Shown piece by piece: positions 44,811-53,812 of a stretch of DNA of 64,000 nt. The translations under genes and the position numbers were made by a program. The stretch lies in contig JAICYD010000012.1 of assembly GCA_025934375.1 (NCBI GenBank), positions 22,826 through 86,825 of the forward strand. Reading direction: 5' to 3'. The stretch comes from Streptosporangiaceae bacterium. Lineage in GTDB: Bacteria; Actinomycetota; Actinomycetes; Streptosporangiales; Streptosporangiaceae. The notes beneath the pieces are model-generated. The model was not told where the DNA came from, did not search any database, and saw only the letters and a list, made by a program, of their open reading frames with translations. How positions within the stretch are numbered: position 1 is the stretch's first letter; each line of letters opens with the position of its first letter.

Positions 44811-46294
44811 TAAGGGGCAGGGCGAGAGGAAGGCGGCCCGGCCGGCGCCGGTCGGTGTCCCTGCGCACCCGGCTGCTCGCCGGGCTGATCGCGCTGACCG
44901 CGGTCTTCCTGGTGGTGATGGGCGCGGTCAGCACCCTGGTGCTCGGCAAGCTGGAGCAAGATGAGCTCAACTCCGGCCTCCGGCTGGTCGTCCAGCAGCC
45001 GGTCTCCCAGATCGCCAAGGGCTCGAGCGGATTCGCCGCCGCTTACCTGTCGGTGCGCACCGGCGCCTACGGCGAGCTGACCCCGGACTCGGCCGCGGGG
45101 CAGGAACTGCGCCAGTTCCTCGCCACCCTCGCCGGGAAGGCCCCGGCCCAGGTGCTGGCGTCGCTGCAGTCGCTCGGCGTCCGCGGGCAGCCGTTCGACT
45201 TCGCGCCCGGTGGCGCCCCGGCCCTGCGCGCCGCCTGGCGGCCGGTCAGCGTGACAACGCTGGCCGGCAACGGCGTCCTCTCGCCGGGCCGGAACGTCAT
45301 CCTCGTCGGGCAGTCGGCCACCGACATCGGCAGCCACGTGCGCGGCCTGGTGCTCACCGAGCTGATTACCGGCGGCGCGCTGCTGGCCATCCTGGCCATC
45401 TGCGGCAGCTGGCTGATCGGCCGCGGCCTGGCCCCGCTGGACGGCATGGCCAGCCGGGCGGACCTGATCACCAGCAGCGGCGACCTCACCGCGCGGATGC
45501 CCGATCCGGGTGACCGGCATGAGGCCGGCCGGCTCGCCAGCGCGATCAACACGATGATGGACCGGATCCAGCAGGCGTTCAGCGCCCGGCTGCAATCCGA
45601 GCAGAAGGTACGGCAGTTCGCCGCCGACGCGAGCCACGAGCTGCGGACTCCGCTGACCACCATCCGCGGCTACGCCGAGCTCTACCGGCAGGGAGCGCTC
45701 GGCCCCGACGAGCTGCCGAACGCCATGCGCCGCATCGAGCAGGAGGCCGACCGGATGAGCATGCTGGTGGCCGAGTTGCTCGAGCTGGCCCGGCTCGACC
45801 GAGCCTCCTCGCTCACGCTCACCGAAACCGACCTGGCCGCCATCGCCTTGGACGCCGTCGCCGACGCGCGCGCTGTGGAGCCTGACCGGCCGGTGACCGC
45901 GGAGGTGCCGGCCGGCCTGGTGGTGATGGCTGATGAGGCCCGCATCCGCCAGGTGCTGGCCAACCTCCTCGGCAACGTCCGGGCGCACACGCCCGCGGCC
46001 ACGCCCGCCACCGTCCGGGTGTACGGCCACGGTGGCGGCGCGGTGCTGGAAGTCACCGACGACGGCCCGGGCATGTCCGAGCAGGAGGCCGCGCGGGCGT
46101 TCGACCGCTTTTACCGAGGCGCGCGCGGCGGTGAGCCGAACGGCGATGGCCCCGGCAGCGGCCTGGGGCTGTCCATCGCGCAGGCGATCGCCGTCGCGCA
46201 CGGCGGCTACGCCCGGCTGCGGTCCGCGCCGGGCGCCGGGACCACCGTGCGGCTGTGGATCCCGGACAACGCGGCCGGCCCGCCGCCCGCCTGA
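44807..46294 (+). CDS. Sensor histidine kinase
   Basis: A 495-residue membrane kinase, partner of the preceding regulator. Transmembrane helices lie at about 22-44 and 185-207 and flank an extracytoplasmic sensor of 140 residues. A HAMP domain follows at about 208-262. The HisKA motif has the phosphoacceptor His in ASHELRTPLTTIRGYAELY. The ATPase has N-box NLLGNVRAHTP, DDGPGM and GSGLGLSIAQAI. The Asn of the N-box motif is present. The signal is unknown; the upstream secreted protein may contribute. Confidence 0.94.
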   Translation: MIRGRARGRRPGRRRSVSLRTRLLAGLIALTAVFLVVMGAVSTLVLGKLEQDELNSGLRLVVQQPVSQIAKGSSGFAAAYLSVRTGAYGELTPDSAAGQELRQFLATLAGKAPAQVLASLQSLGVRGQPFDFAPGGAPALRAAWRPVSVTTLAGNGVLSPGRNVILVGQSATDIGSHVRGLVLTELITGGALLAILAICGSWLIGRGLAPLDGMASRADLITSSGDLTARMPDPGDRHEAGRLASAINTMMDRIQQAFSARLQSEQKVRQFAADASHELRTPLTTIRGYAELYRQGALGPDELPNAMRRIEQEADRMSMLVAELLELARLDRASSLTLTETDLAAIALDAVADARAVEPDRPVTAEVPAGLVVMADEARIRQVLANLLGNVRAHTPAATPATVRVYGHGGGAVLEVTDDGPGMSEQEAARAFDRFYRGARGGEPNGDGPGSGLGLSIAQAIAVAHGGYARLRSAPGAGTTVRLWIPDNAAGPPPA

Positions 46295-46363
46295 CCAGCC
46301 GCCGGTATCGTCATACCGGGGCATCGGGAGCCGGTCAGCGATGAGGGCGGGAGTTCCATCACC

Positions 46364-47554
46364 ATGTGGCGCAGCACGGAGCGGATACTGGTTTCCCACG
46401 CGGGGGCGCTGCCGCGGCCAGAGAACGTCCAGCGGCTCTTCGACGCCTACCCGCAGGAGCAGGATGCCTTCGCGGCGGCCCTGCCCGACGGCGTCCGCCA
46501 GGTAGTGGGCCAGCAGGTGGCCGCAGGCGTCGACGTGGTCAACGACGGCGAGATCTCCAAGCGCGGGCTGTTCATCGGCTATATCCGCGACCGGATGGCC
46601 GGGTTCGAGAACGCTCCCGTCCGGCCGGGCCAGGACCGCCCGGCGAACGCGGGGGTGACCGGCCGGGACCGCCGGGACTTTCCCGGCTTTTACGCGGCGG
46701 GCCTGGGCGGGTTCGGGGGGCGCCCGGCCGCGACGGCACAGCAGGACGCCGCCCACTCGCTGTCGGGGAGCAACTACGTCTGCACCGGCCCGCTCAGCTA
46801 CACCGGCCACGCCGCCGTGCGCGGCGACATCGACAACCTGCGCGCCGCGAGCAAGGGTCGCGACGTCGAGCCATTCCTGCCGGCGATCACCCCGGGCACC
46901 GTGGAGCACTGGCTGAAGAACGAGTACTACCCAGACGATGAGTCCTTCCTGGAGGCCATCGCCGGCGTGCTGCACGAGGAGTACCGGGCGATCACCGATG
47001 CCGGGTTCCTGCTCCAGGTCGATGATCCCGACCTGCCGGACGGCTGGCAGATGTTCCCCGACATGACCGTCGCCGAGTACCGAAGGTACGCTGCCCTGCG
47101 GGTCGAGGCCCTCAACCATGCGCTGGCCGGCATCCCCGCCGACCAGGTGCGGCTGCACGTCTGCTGGGGCAGCCAGCACGGGCCGCACCGCGACGACATC
47201 CCGCTGCGGGACATCATCGACCTGGTGCTCTCGGTCCCCGCGGGCTGCTACTCCATTGAGGCGGCCAACCCGCGCCACGAGCACGAGTGGGCACTGTGGC
47301 AGGAGGTCAAGCTGCCCGAGGGGGCATCGCTGATGCCCGGGGTCATCAGCCACGCGACCGACACCATTGAGCATCCCGAGCTCATCGCCCAGCGCCTCCT
47401 GCGCTATGCCGAGGCGGTCGGCGCCGAGAACGTCATCGCCGGGACCGACTGCGGCCTGGGCGGCCGCGTCGGCCACCCGGAAATCGTGTGGGCCAAGCTC
47501 GCTGACCTCTGCGCGGGCGCGCGGCTAGCCTCGCGCCAGCTGCGGGGGCGGTGA
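46364..47554 (+). CDS. Cobalamin-independent methionine synthase-like (MetE C-domain) protein
   Basis: A 396-residue protein of the UROD/MetE-like zinc methyltransferase group. The opening SHAGALPRPENVQRLF, VNDGEISKRGLFIGYI, the zinc-site segments HVCWGSQHGPH and GTDCGLGGR (His and Cys ligands) and IEAANPRHEHEW are readable. It lacks the N-terminal half of real MetE, so it is probably an alkyltransferase acting on another thiol or donor, as in epoxyalkane:CoM transferase relatives. It stands alone between the histidine kinase and a convergent methyltransferase. Exact reaction unknown. Confidence 0.88.
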   Translation: MWRSTERILVSHAGALPRPENVQRLFDAYPQEQDAFAAALPDGVRQVVGQQVAAGVDVVNDGEISKRGLFIGYIRDRMAGFENAPVRPGQDRPANAGVTGRDRRDFPGFYAAGLGGFGGRPAATAQQDAAHSLSGSNYVCTGPLSYTGHAAVRGDIDNLRAASKGRDVEPFLPAITPGTVEHWLKNEYYPDDESFLEAIAGVLHEEYRAITDAGFLLQVDDPDLPDGWQMFPDMTVAEYRRYAALRVEALNHALAGIPADQVRLHVCWGSQHGPHRDDIPLRDIIDLVLSVPAGCYSIEAANPRHEHEWALWQEVKLPEGASLMPGVISHATDTIEHPELIAQRLLRYAEAVGAENVIAGTDCGLGGRVGHPEIVWAKLADLCAGARLASRQLRGR

Positions 47555-47578
47555 GGCCCCCGGGTGCATCGGAAACCC

Positions 47579-48286
47579 TTATGCCGCCGGCATGCCAGCG
47601 TGCCGCGCCGGCCCGCGGGCGGCGGGCCGGTCGTCGCCGGGGCCGCGAGCGGAGCAGATGTAGAGGTAGTCCACGGCCAGGATCGGGCTGAGGACCGGGA
47701 TCTTGACGTTCAGGTGCGCCTGGGCCGCCTTCATGAACGGCCGGACGGGCTGGCCGTGATTCCAGTTATGGGAGACGGCGAAACAGCGCTCAATGGTGAA
47801 GAACCGGCTAAGATCGCCGCGGAAATCGCCCGGCGACTGGACGTTGCTGTAGAGCTTGTAGATTTGCGGCTTCCGGTGGGTAAAATTCTGGTACGTGACG
47901 ATGAACTTACCGTCTTCCTTGAGCAGGCTCGCGATCTCGGCGAGCTTCTGCGACTGGAACAGGCCAACGTACTCGAAGATCCCTTGTGCGACAATCACGT
48001 CGAATTTCTTGTCGCAGAAGCTGATTTTTTCGTCGAGAATGTCCATCTCTATCAGGTTTGGCGCGGGTTCGTGAATGGCGATGTCGATGCCGTGATAACT
48101 CACCCCGGGCGGCATGAGCCGCGCCAGCGCCGCCGGGCCGCAACCGACATCGAGCAGGTCACATGGCCTGCCGTGTGTGATCCGGTCCACTACCCGCGCT
48201 ACCTTACGGAGCCGGAAATGTGGCTCCGCGTGCTTAAGGTTCTCGACTTCCCAGAGATCCCGCTTGTAATACTGGACATCATCCAC
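47579..48286 (-). CDS. Class I SAM-dependent methyltransferase
   Basis: A 235-residue Rossmann-fold methyltransferase. SAM motif I is LLDVGCGPAALARLM (about 43-57), the acidic residue of motif II is in GIDIA, and motif IV-like text is FDVIVAQGIFEYVG. It begins with a GTG start and a short helical lead. Base composition in its middle (47820-48070) is clearly lower in GC than the neighbours, and codons such as AAA, ATT and TTT appear, which suggests acquisition by transfer. The acceptor substrate is unknown; LPS/sugar-linked methyltransferases read similarly. Confidence 0.85.
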   Translation of the reverse strand: MDDVQYYKRDLWEVENLKHAEPHFRLRKVARVVDRITHGRPCDLLDVGCGPAALARLMPPGVSYHGIDIAIHEPAPNLIEMDILDEKISFCDKKFDVIVAQGIFEYVGLFQSQKLAEIASLLKEDGKFIVTYQNFTHRKPQIYKLYSNVQSPGDFRGDLSRFFTIERCFAVSHNWNHGQPVRPFMKAAQAHLNVKIPVLSPILAVDYLYICSARGPGDDRPAARGPARHAGMPAA

Positions 48287-48639
48287 CGCAAACCACCTGC
48301 CCCGTGCGCCCCCAACGGCCCTCGCTGACTAAGCATCTAACGGAACCGGCCCTTGAATCAAGTACCTGAATATTTTCTTATGGTTTCGGGGACAAATTCC
48401 AGCCTGACGTCGCTGGTGCCGAAAACGGTGACCGGCTGTGACGTGAGTTCTTGATGGTTAATACCGTATGCTGAGGATGCGCCGATATTTCTCAGGGGAT
48501 AGTGAGAGGGAATGCGTGATTTCGATGTCAGCAAGGGGTTACGCAATGCCCGGCGGCCGGGAGCAGGCCGCCCGTCCCGGGTCCTTGGACATCAGGGCGG
48601 TGGTGAAGGACACCGGCGCGTCACGAGGAGCTGGGCTTC
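48287..48639. other. Region without an intact gene
   Basis: About 350 bases, AT-rich at 48355-48500. It probably contains the promoter of the methyltransferase gene. The 110-codon frame that begins at 48468 shows family character only in its last 40 codons, which belong to the pseudogene that follows. Confidence 0.5.
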
Positions 48640-48934
48640 GAGTCGATCAGTGGTTCTCCGACGCCGGCGACAGCGACGCCCACGGCGGCGAGCGGGTCGG
48701 CTACTCCGTCTTGTCGCCCGAGCATTACTACGTTGGCACCCCCGATGACATCCTCGCCGCGATCTCGGCCAGCCAGGAGCGGCTTGGCTATGAGGAGTGA
48801 TCTTCTGGGCACGGCCGCCCGGCATGCCCGCCGAGTGTGCCTCGGCGTCGCTGGAGCTCATCGCCAGGCACGTGCTCCCGGCCCTGCGGGAACCCGCGGC
48901 CCTTAACGTCAGCGGCGGCCAGCAGGTGCTCTGA
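48640..48934 (+). pseudogene. Remnant of an LLM-class flavin-dependent monooxygenase
   Basis: The first frame reads GYSVLSPEHYYVGTPDDILA then SQERLGYEE and hits a stop at 48798-48800. Adding one base there restores the frame to IFWARPPGMPAECASASLEL and on to HVLPALREPAA, ending at the TGA at 48932-48934. This is the normal C-terminal end of luciferase-like flavin monooxygenases, where GYEE is followed by V. A single G appears deleted from GAGGAGGTG. The N-terminal three quarters of the gene are missing, so it is a broken 3' remnant. Confidence 0.7.
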
Positions 48935-49045
48935 CCGATGGCCGGGAATCACGCGCTCGGGGTGATGCGCGGCCGCCGGGTCGCGCATCACCATGGCGAT
49001 CAACTCAGGCGAGGCGGGCGGGGCGCCCGGCGGAGGTGATTGTCG

Positions 49046-50386
49046 GTGAGCACGCCAGCGGATCCGTTCGCTGTCATGCGGACCAGGAGGTACGTGGTTC
49101 TGCTGCTGCTAGCGGCGGTGCTCGGCGTGGTGATCTCGTTCCTGGTCTACTGGTTCCTTAAGCTGATCGCTGACCTGCAGGGCTGGGTATTCACCAGCCT
49201 GCCCAGGGGGCTGGGGTTCCACGGGGAGCCGCCCTGGTGGCCGTTGCTGCCCCTCGCGGTGGCCGGGGTGCTGGTCGGGGCGGTGATCAAGTACCTGCCC
49301 GGGCGGGGCGGCCACTCGCCGGCCGACGGCTTCCACGCCAGCGGTGCCCCGCGGCCCGTTGAGCTGCCCGGCATCTTCCTGGCGTCGGTGGCCAGCCTGG
49401 CGCTGGGCGCCGTGATCGGGCCGGAGGCCCCGCTGATCGCCCTCGGCGGCGGGTGCGCCGTCTTGGCGGTCAAGCTGGCCCGCCGTGACGTGCCCGCGAA
49501 TGTCGGCGCGGTCATCGCGGCGACCGGCAGCTTCGCGGCCATCGCCACCTTGCTGGGCAATCCCCTGGCGGGGGCGTTCTTGCTGCTGGAGGCGTCCGGG
49601 CTGGGTGGTCCGATGGCCGCCGTGGCACTGATCCCCGGCCTGCTCGGCGCGGGGATCGGGTCGCTGATCTTCCTCGGCCTGGACTCGCTGACCGGGTACG
49701 GCACCTTCTCCCTGGCGATCCCCAATCTTCCCCCGGCCCCGCACCTGGACGTGGCCCAGTTCGGCTGGGCGGTCGCCGTCGGGGCGGCGGCCGCCGTGGT
49801 CAGCTACGCGATCCGGGGGCTGGCGCTGTTCCTGCGCCCGCACGTCGAGCGGCGGCTGCTCTTGCTCACGGCGCTGGCCGGCCTGGCCATCGGCGGGCTG
49901 GCGATCGCGTTCGCCGAGGCGACCGGCAAGCCATCATCGGACGTGCTGTTCTCCGGCCAGTCGGCGCTGCCGCCGCTGCTGGAGCACGCCGCCAGCTACT
50001 CCGTCGGCGCGCTGGTCCTGCTGATCGCGTGCAAGGCGCTCGCCTACTCCATCTCGCTGAGCGGCTTCCGCGGCGGCCCGACCTTCCCCGGCATGTTCGT
50101 CGGCGCCGCCGGCGGCATAGCCCTGTCGCACCTGCCGGGGCTGCCGATGATCGCGGGGGCCGCGATCGGGATCGCCGCGATGACCGCCGGGATGCTCCAG
50201 CTCCCGATCACCGCGGTCCTGCTCACCACGCTCTTCCTGGGAGCTAACGGCATCAAGGTGATGCCGCTGACCATCGTGGCGGTGGTCGTATCGTTCGTGC
50301 TCTCGAAATGGCTGGCCGGCCCGCCGGAGACCCCGAAAGCCCCCCAGCCCGCCGAAGAGCCAGCCACCGCCCCGCAAGTCCGGTAA
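49046..50386 (+). CDS. CLC family chloride channel/transporter
   Basis: A 446-residue membrane protein with 10-12 hydrophobic helices. CLC signatures are visible: GPEAPLIALGGG (the GxExP gating-Glu region), SFAAIATLLGNPLAGAFLL, and FRGGPTFPGMFVGAAGG. The Ser-centre motif GSGIP of classic CLCs is not obvious (PADGFHASGAP region), so ion selectivity is uncertain. GTG at 49046 has CGGAGGTG upstream. It ends in a Pro/Ala-rich tail without CBS domains. Confidence 0.9.
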   Translation: MSTPADPFAVMRTRRYVVLLLLAAVLGVVISFLVYWFLKLIADLQGWVFTSLPRGLGFHGEPPWWPLLPLAVAGVLVGAVIKYLPGRGGHSPADGFHASGAPRPVELPGIFLASVASLALGAVIGPEAPLIALGGGCAVLAVKLARRDVPANVGAVIAATGSFAAIATLLGNPLAGAFLLLEASGLGGPMAAVALIPGLLGAGIGSLIFLGLDSLTGYGTFSLAIPNLPPAPHLDVAQFGWAVAVGAAAAVVSYAIRGLALFLRPHVERRLLLLTALAGLAIGGLAIAFAEATGKPSSDVLFSGQSALPPLLEHAASYSVGALVLLIACKALAYSISLSGFRGGPTFPGMFVGAAGGIALSHLPGLPMIAGAAIGIAAMTAGMLQLPITAVLLTTLFLGANGIKVMPLTIVAVVVSFVLSKWLAGPPETPKAPQPAEEPATAPQVR

Positions 50387-50467
50387 GCGAGCCACGCCCG
50401 CTCGGCATTCGGGTGGAGCCTATTCCGGGTTGAGAAGTGATACGATTTCGACCGGATTTTGCTCTGA

Positions 50468-50983
50468 ATGAATCGGGGATTCATGGGTTCCTTGCTGCCC
50501 CTGGGCGCATGGGTGCGTAATCCGTCGCTGCGCAGCTGGCCGGTGCTGCTCTTCCTGCTGCTGCTCACCGTGCCGCGCTGCAGTATGTCTGGCGGCTTTC
50601 CCACCGATCCGATCGCGCATGCGTGCCTGGCCGGGATAACGGGGTACTTCATCGGCCTGGCGATCTACGCCCAGCGCAACTCCGGCCAGCGCAAGTGGTA
50701 CGCGGTCTGCTGGGTGGGCCTGGCGATCGCCGCCGCCCTGCACGGGCTCAGCGACTGGGACACGCTGAACGGGCACTGGGCCTGGGTGGCGATCACCGTG
50801 GTCAGTGGCATCCTGTTCCTCACTTACGCCAAGGCCGACCCGCCGGGCCTCCCCGCCGCAGTGGCGAGCGGGCGGACGAAGCCACAGGTGCAGGCTCCGG
50901 CTACCGGCCGGACTAAGCCCGCCGGGCCGCTGGGCGACATGCAGGCGGAGATCGACGCCCTCCTGCGAGAGCTGGGTGACTAA
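50468..50983 (+). CDS. PrsW-like membrane protein, N-terminally short
   Basis: A 171-residue protein with four hydrophobic segments (about 22-38, 48-68, 77-95, 102-120). The part PIAHACLAGITGYFIGLAIY and ALHGLSDWDTLNGHWAWVAI resembles the C-terminal half of PrsW intramembrane proteases, including a late conserved His. The Glu-Glu motif and first His of complete PrsW proteins are absent, so proteolytic activity is doubtful. The hydrophilic tail contains two GRTKP repeats. It could be a truncated gene or a small family member. Confidence 0.6.
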   Translation: MNRGFMGSLLPLGAWVRNPSLRSWPVLLFLLLLTVPRCSMSGGFPTDPIAHACLAGITGYFIGLAIYAQRNSGQRKWYAVCWVGLAIAAALHGLSDWDTLNGHWAWVAITVVSGILFLTYAKADPPGLPAAVASGRTKPQVQAPATGRTKPAGPLGDMQAEIDALLRELGD

Positions 50984-51184
50984 GCGCGGCGGCCCTTACC
51001 TGGATGCCTTGGGCGGGGCTTGCTGGTAGCAGCGGGCGTTTACGCCGATCGATATCTGGTTCGCCTCCTACAGCGGGATGACGGCCACGTAGCGGACGCG
51101 AACTGGAAATGATGGGGGGTCCACCATAACTGACGGTTTGCTTCAGAAAACTCGTGCTGCTACGACAAGTGCCCGCGCTAGCAG

Positions 51185-52720
51185 CTACCAGTAGCGCTTC
51201 TTCACCTCGTTCTTCAGCAGCTTCCCGGTCGGCGTGCGCGGCAGCTCATCAACGAAGTCGAAGCTGCGCGGGATCTTGAACCCGGCCACCCGCTCGCGCA
51301 AGTACGCCGCCAGCTCCGCCGCCAGCTCCGGCCCGGGACTCGCCCCGGGGGCCGGCTGCACCACCGCCTTGACCTCCTCGCCCATCTCGGGGTTGGGGAC
51401 CCCGATCACCGCGACCTCGATGACCGCGGGATGCAGGGCCAGGGCGTCCTCGATCTCCTGCGGGTAGATGTTGACCCCGCCCGAGATGATCATGAAGGCC
51501 TTGCGGTCGGTGAGGTACAGGTAGCCCTCGCCGTCCACGTATCCCAGGTCGCCGGTGGTGGCCCAGGCCACGTGCCCGGGGTGATAGGCCGCCCGGGTCT
51601 TGTCCGGGTCGTGCAGGTACTCAAACGACGGGGCTTCGCGCTCGAAGTAGACCGTGCCGACCTCGCCGGGCGCCAGTTCCTTCCCCTCGTCGTCGCAGAC
51701 GCGCAGCACGCCGAAGACGGCCTTGCCGACCGACCCGGGATGGTTGACCCAGTCGGGGGAGTCGATGTAGGTCATCCCGATGCCCTCGGTGGAGGCGTAG
51801 TACTCCCGCAGGACCGGTCCCCACCAGCCGATCATCGCCAGCTTGACGTCCACCGGGCACGGCGCCGCGGCGTGGACCGCGACCCGGTGGCTGGACAGGT
51901 CGTAGCGGCCGCGGACCTCCTCGGGCAGCCGCAGGAACCGCACGAACATCGTCGGCACCCACTGGCTGTGCGTCACCCGGTACCGCTCGATCGCCGCCAG
52001 CGCCTGCTCGGCGTTGAAGCGGTCCATCAGCACCACGGTGCCGCCCAGCGCGTGAATGGTGCCGCACCAGCGCAGCGGGGCCGCGTGGTACAGCGGCGCC
52101 GGGGACAGGTACACGATGGGCCCGGAGTCGAAGCCGAAGAACATGAAGGCGAGCTTGGTGAGCGGATTGTGCTCCTCGTCCACGCGCTGCTCCGGCAGCG
52201 GCGGCCGCACGCCCTTGGGCCGGCCGGTGGTGCCCGAGGAGTACAGCAGGCTCGAGCCGGCCCACAGGACAGGCACGTCAGCCTGCTCGTCGGTCTTCGC
52301 GAGCCGGGATTCATACGATTCGCAGCCGTCGACGTCGCCCCCGTAGGCCATCCGGAGCTCCACGCCCGCGCAGGCCCGCGCGACCGCGGCGGCCAGGTCC
52401 CCGAGCCCGGCCGAGATCACCAGCGCCTGGGCGCCGCAATCGTTGATGATGTACGCCGCCTCGTCTGGCGTCAGGTGGGAGTTGACGGCGGTCAGGTACA
52501 GGCCGCAGCGGTGCGCCGCCCAGTACACCTCGAAGGCGGGCAGGGAGTTGTCGGTGAACAGGGCGACCACGTCGCCGCGCCGCAGCCCGGCGTCGTACAA
52601 CAGGCGGCTGAGCCGGCGCGACCGGTCGTCGAGCTCGCGATAGGTGAGCTGCTCACCCGAATCGGCCATGACCGCCGCGACCCGCTCGGGATCGACACGG
52701 GCGAACGCACCGGGATACAT
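51185..52720 (-). CDS. AMP-forming acyl-CoA synthetase (FadD-like)
   Basis: A 511-residue ANL-superfamily enzyme that activates a carboxylic acid to its CoA thioester. The P-loop is YSSGTTGRPKGV, followed by YYASTEGIG (A5), TGDLGYVDGEGYLYLTDRK (A7-A8), GGVNIYPQEIEDAL and the catalytic Lys in PRTPTGKLLKNEV. The ATG has AGGAGGAG upstream. It is divergent from an enoyl-CoA hydratase gene 105 bases away, suggesting a shared fatty- or aromatic-acid pathway. The specific acid is not readable. Confidence 0.93.
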   Translation of the reverse strand: MYPGAFARVDPERVAAVMADSGEQLTYRELDDRSRRLSRLLYDAGLRRGDVVALFTDNSLPAFEVYWAAHRCGLYLTAVNSHLTPDEAAYIINDCGAQALVISAGLGDLAAAVARACAGVELRMAYGGDVDGCESYESRLAKTDEQADVPVLWAGSSLLYSSGTTGRPKGVRPPLPEQRVDEEHNPLTKLAFMFFGFDSGPIVYLSPAPLYHAAPLRWCGTIHALGGTVVLMDRFNAEQALAAIERYRVTHSQWVPTMFVRFLRLPEEVRGRYDLSSHRVAVHAAAPCPVDVKLAMIGWWGPVLREYYASTEGIGMTYIDSPDWVNHPGSVGKAVFGVLRVCDDEGKELAPGEVGTVYFEREAPSFEYLHDPDKTRAAYHPGHVAWATTGDLGYVDGEGYLYLTDRKAFMIISGGVNIYPQEIEDALALHPAVIEVAVIGVPNPEMGEEVKAVVQPAPGASPGPELAAELAAYLRERVAGFKIPRSFDFVDELPRTPTGKLLKNEVKKRYW

Positions 52721-52825
52721 CGCGTCTCCTCCTAGCCACCGGAGCCCCTGCTCCTATCGTGTGTCATAACTTATATAACTCATCCCGGGGCGCCTCCCGC
52801 CTCCCGATCAGCTCCTGGAGGGCTC

Positions 52826-53590
52826 GTGACCGACGCGGTTCTGACCGACGAAGCCGACGGCGTCATCGTGATCACCATCAACCGTCCCGAGGCCCGTAAC
52901 GCCGTGAATCCCGAGGTCGCCCAGGGTGTCGCCGCCGCATTGGATGCCCTGGACAGCCGGGATGACCTGACGGTCGGGGTGATCACCGGCGCCGGCGGGA
53001 CGTTCTGCGCCGGCATGGACCTGAAGGCCTTCGTCGCCGGCCAGAGCCCGTCCATCCCCGGGCGCGGCTTCGCCGGCCTCACCGAGGCGCCGCCCGCCAA
53101 GCCGCTGATCGCGGCGGTCGAGGGCTACGCGCTCGCCGGCGGCTGCGAGATCGCGCTGGCCTGCGACCTGGTGGTCGCCGCGAACGACGCCAAGTTCGGC
53201 ATCCCCGAGGTCAAGCGGGGCCTGGTCGCCGCCGCCGGCGGCCTGCTGCGCCTGCCCCGCCGCATCCCCTACCAGATCGCCATGGAGCTCGCCTTGACCG
53301 GGGCGTTCCTCGACGCGCCCCGCGCTCATGCCTACGGCCTGGTCAACCGGCTGACCGAGCACGGAGCGGCGCTGTCCGCCGCCCGCGACCTGGCCGCCGC
53401 CATCGCCGCCAACGGCCCGCTGGCCGTGCGGGCCACCAAGCACATCGTCTCTCACGCCGACGAATGGCCGGTCGCGGAGTTCTGGCAGCGGCAGGCGGCG
53501 ATCGTGGCGCCGGTCTTCACCTCCGCCGACGCCCGCGAGGGAGCGGTCGCGTTCGCCGAGAAGCGCCCGCCCCGCTGGACCGGCCGGTGA
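52826..53590 (+). CDS. Enoyl-CoA hydratase/isomerase (crotonase) family protein
   Basis: A 254-residue crotonase-fold enzyme. The oxyanion-hole segments are GTFCAGMDLKAF and EGYALAGGCEIALACDLVV. At the catalytic Glu positions it has FGIPEVKRGLVAAAGGLLRL, which keeps one Glu. Its C-terminal phrase KRPPRWTGR is repeated just downstream of the stop. TCCTGGAGG lies nine bases before the GTG. Divergent from the acyl-CoA synthetase gene, so both may be beta-oxidation-like steps. Confidence 0.92.
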   Translation: MTDAVLTDEADGVIVITINRPEARNAVNPEVAQGVAAALDALDSRDDLTVGVITGAGGTFCAGMDLKAFVAGQSPSIPGRGFAGLTEAPPAKPLIAAVEGYALAGGCEIALACDLVVAANDAKFGIPEVKRGLVAAAGGLLRLPRRIPYQIAMELALTGAFLDAPRAHAYGLVNRLTEHGAALSAARDLAAAIAANGPLAVRATKHIVSHADEWPVAEFWQRQAAIVAPVFTSADAREGAVAFAEKRPPRWTGR

Positions 53591-53637
53591 CTCGGTTAGG
53601 GGTGGTACTGCTCAGCTGCGCGGGACTGGACCCGCTC

Positions 53638-53664
53638 CGGCCGCCACGCTGGACTGGTCGCTAA
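53638..53664 (+). pseudogene. Nine-codon scar of a second crotonase gene end
   Basis: Nine codons encode RPPRWTGR plus TAA, the same ending as the upstream crotonase gene, which stops 48 bases earlier in another frame. Synonymous differences show it is an older copy. It looks like the last piece of a deleted tandem paralogue. Confidence 0.5.
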
Positions 53665-53763
53665 CGCCGGCATTAGCGCTGACGCGCTTAGTGCCCCCGC
53701 CTGAAATCGGTGATGTAAGTTGCTGATGGGCTTCTCCCGGCCTCCCCGGGGATGCTACCGGCG

Positions 53764-53812
53764 GGTAACTGTGTCGTTCTCGACGATTATCGCGGAAAAA
53801 GCCACAGTTACC
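53764..53812. repeat. Inverted repeat GGTAACTGTG / CACAGTTACC
   Basis: Ten-base perfect arms at 53764-53773 and 53803-53812, separated by 29 bases that are partly AT-rich. Total length is 49 bases. It could be a regulator site pair or a small mobile remnant; no gene inside. Confidence 0.6.

Noticed and set aside
44789..47476. 895-codon frame antisense to the histidine kinase and MetE-like genes
   Set aside because: It spans two clear sense genes and an intergenic gap and has no recognisable protein content.
48468..48800. Intact 110-residue gene
   Set aside because: Only its last 40 codons resemble a known family and the rest of that family's C-terminus lies in the next frame, so it is treated as a pseudogene.
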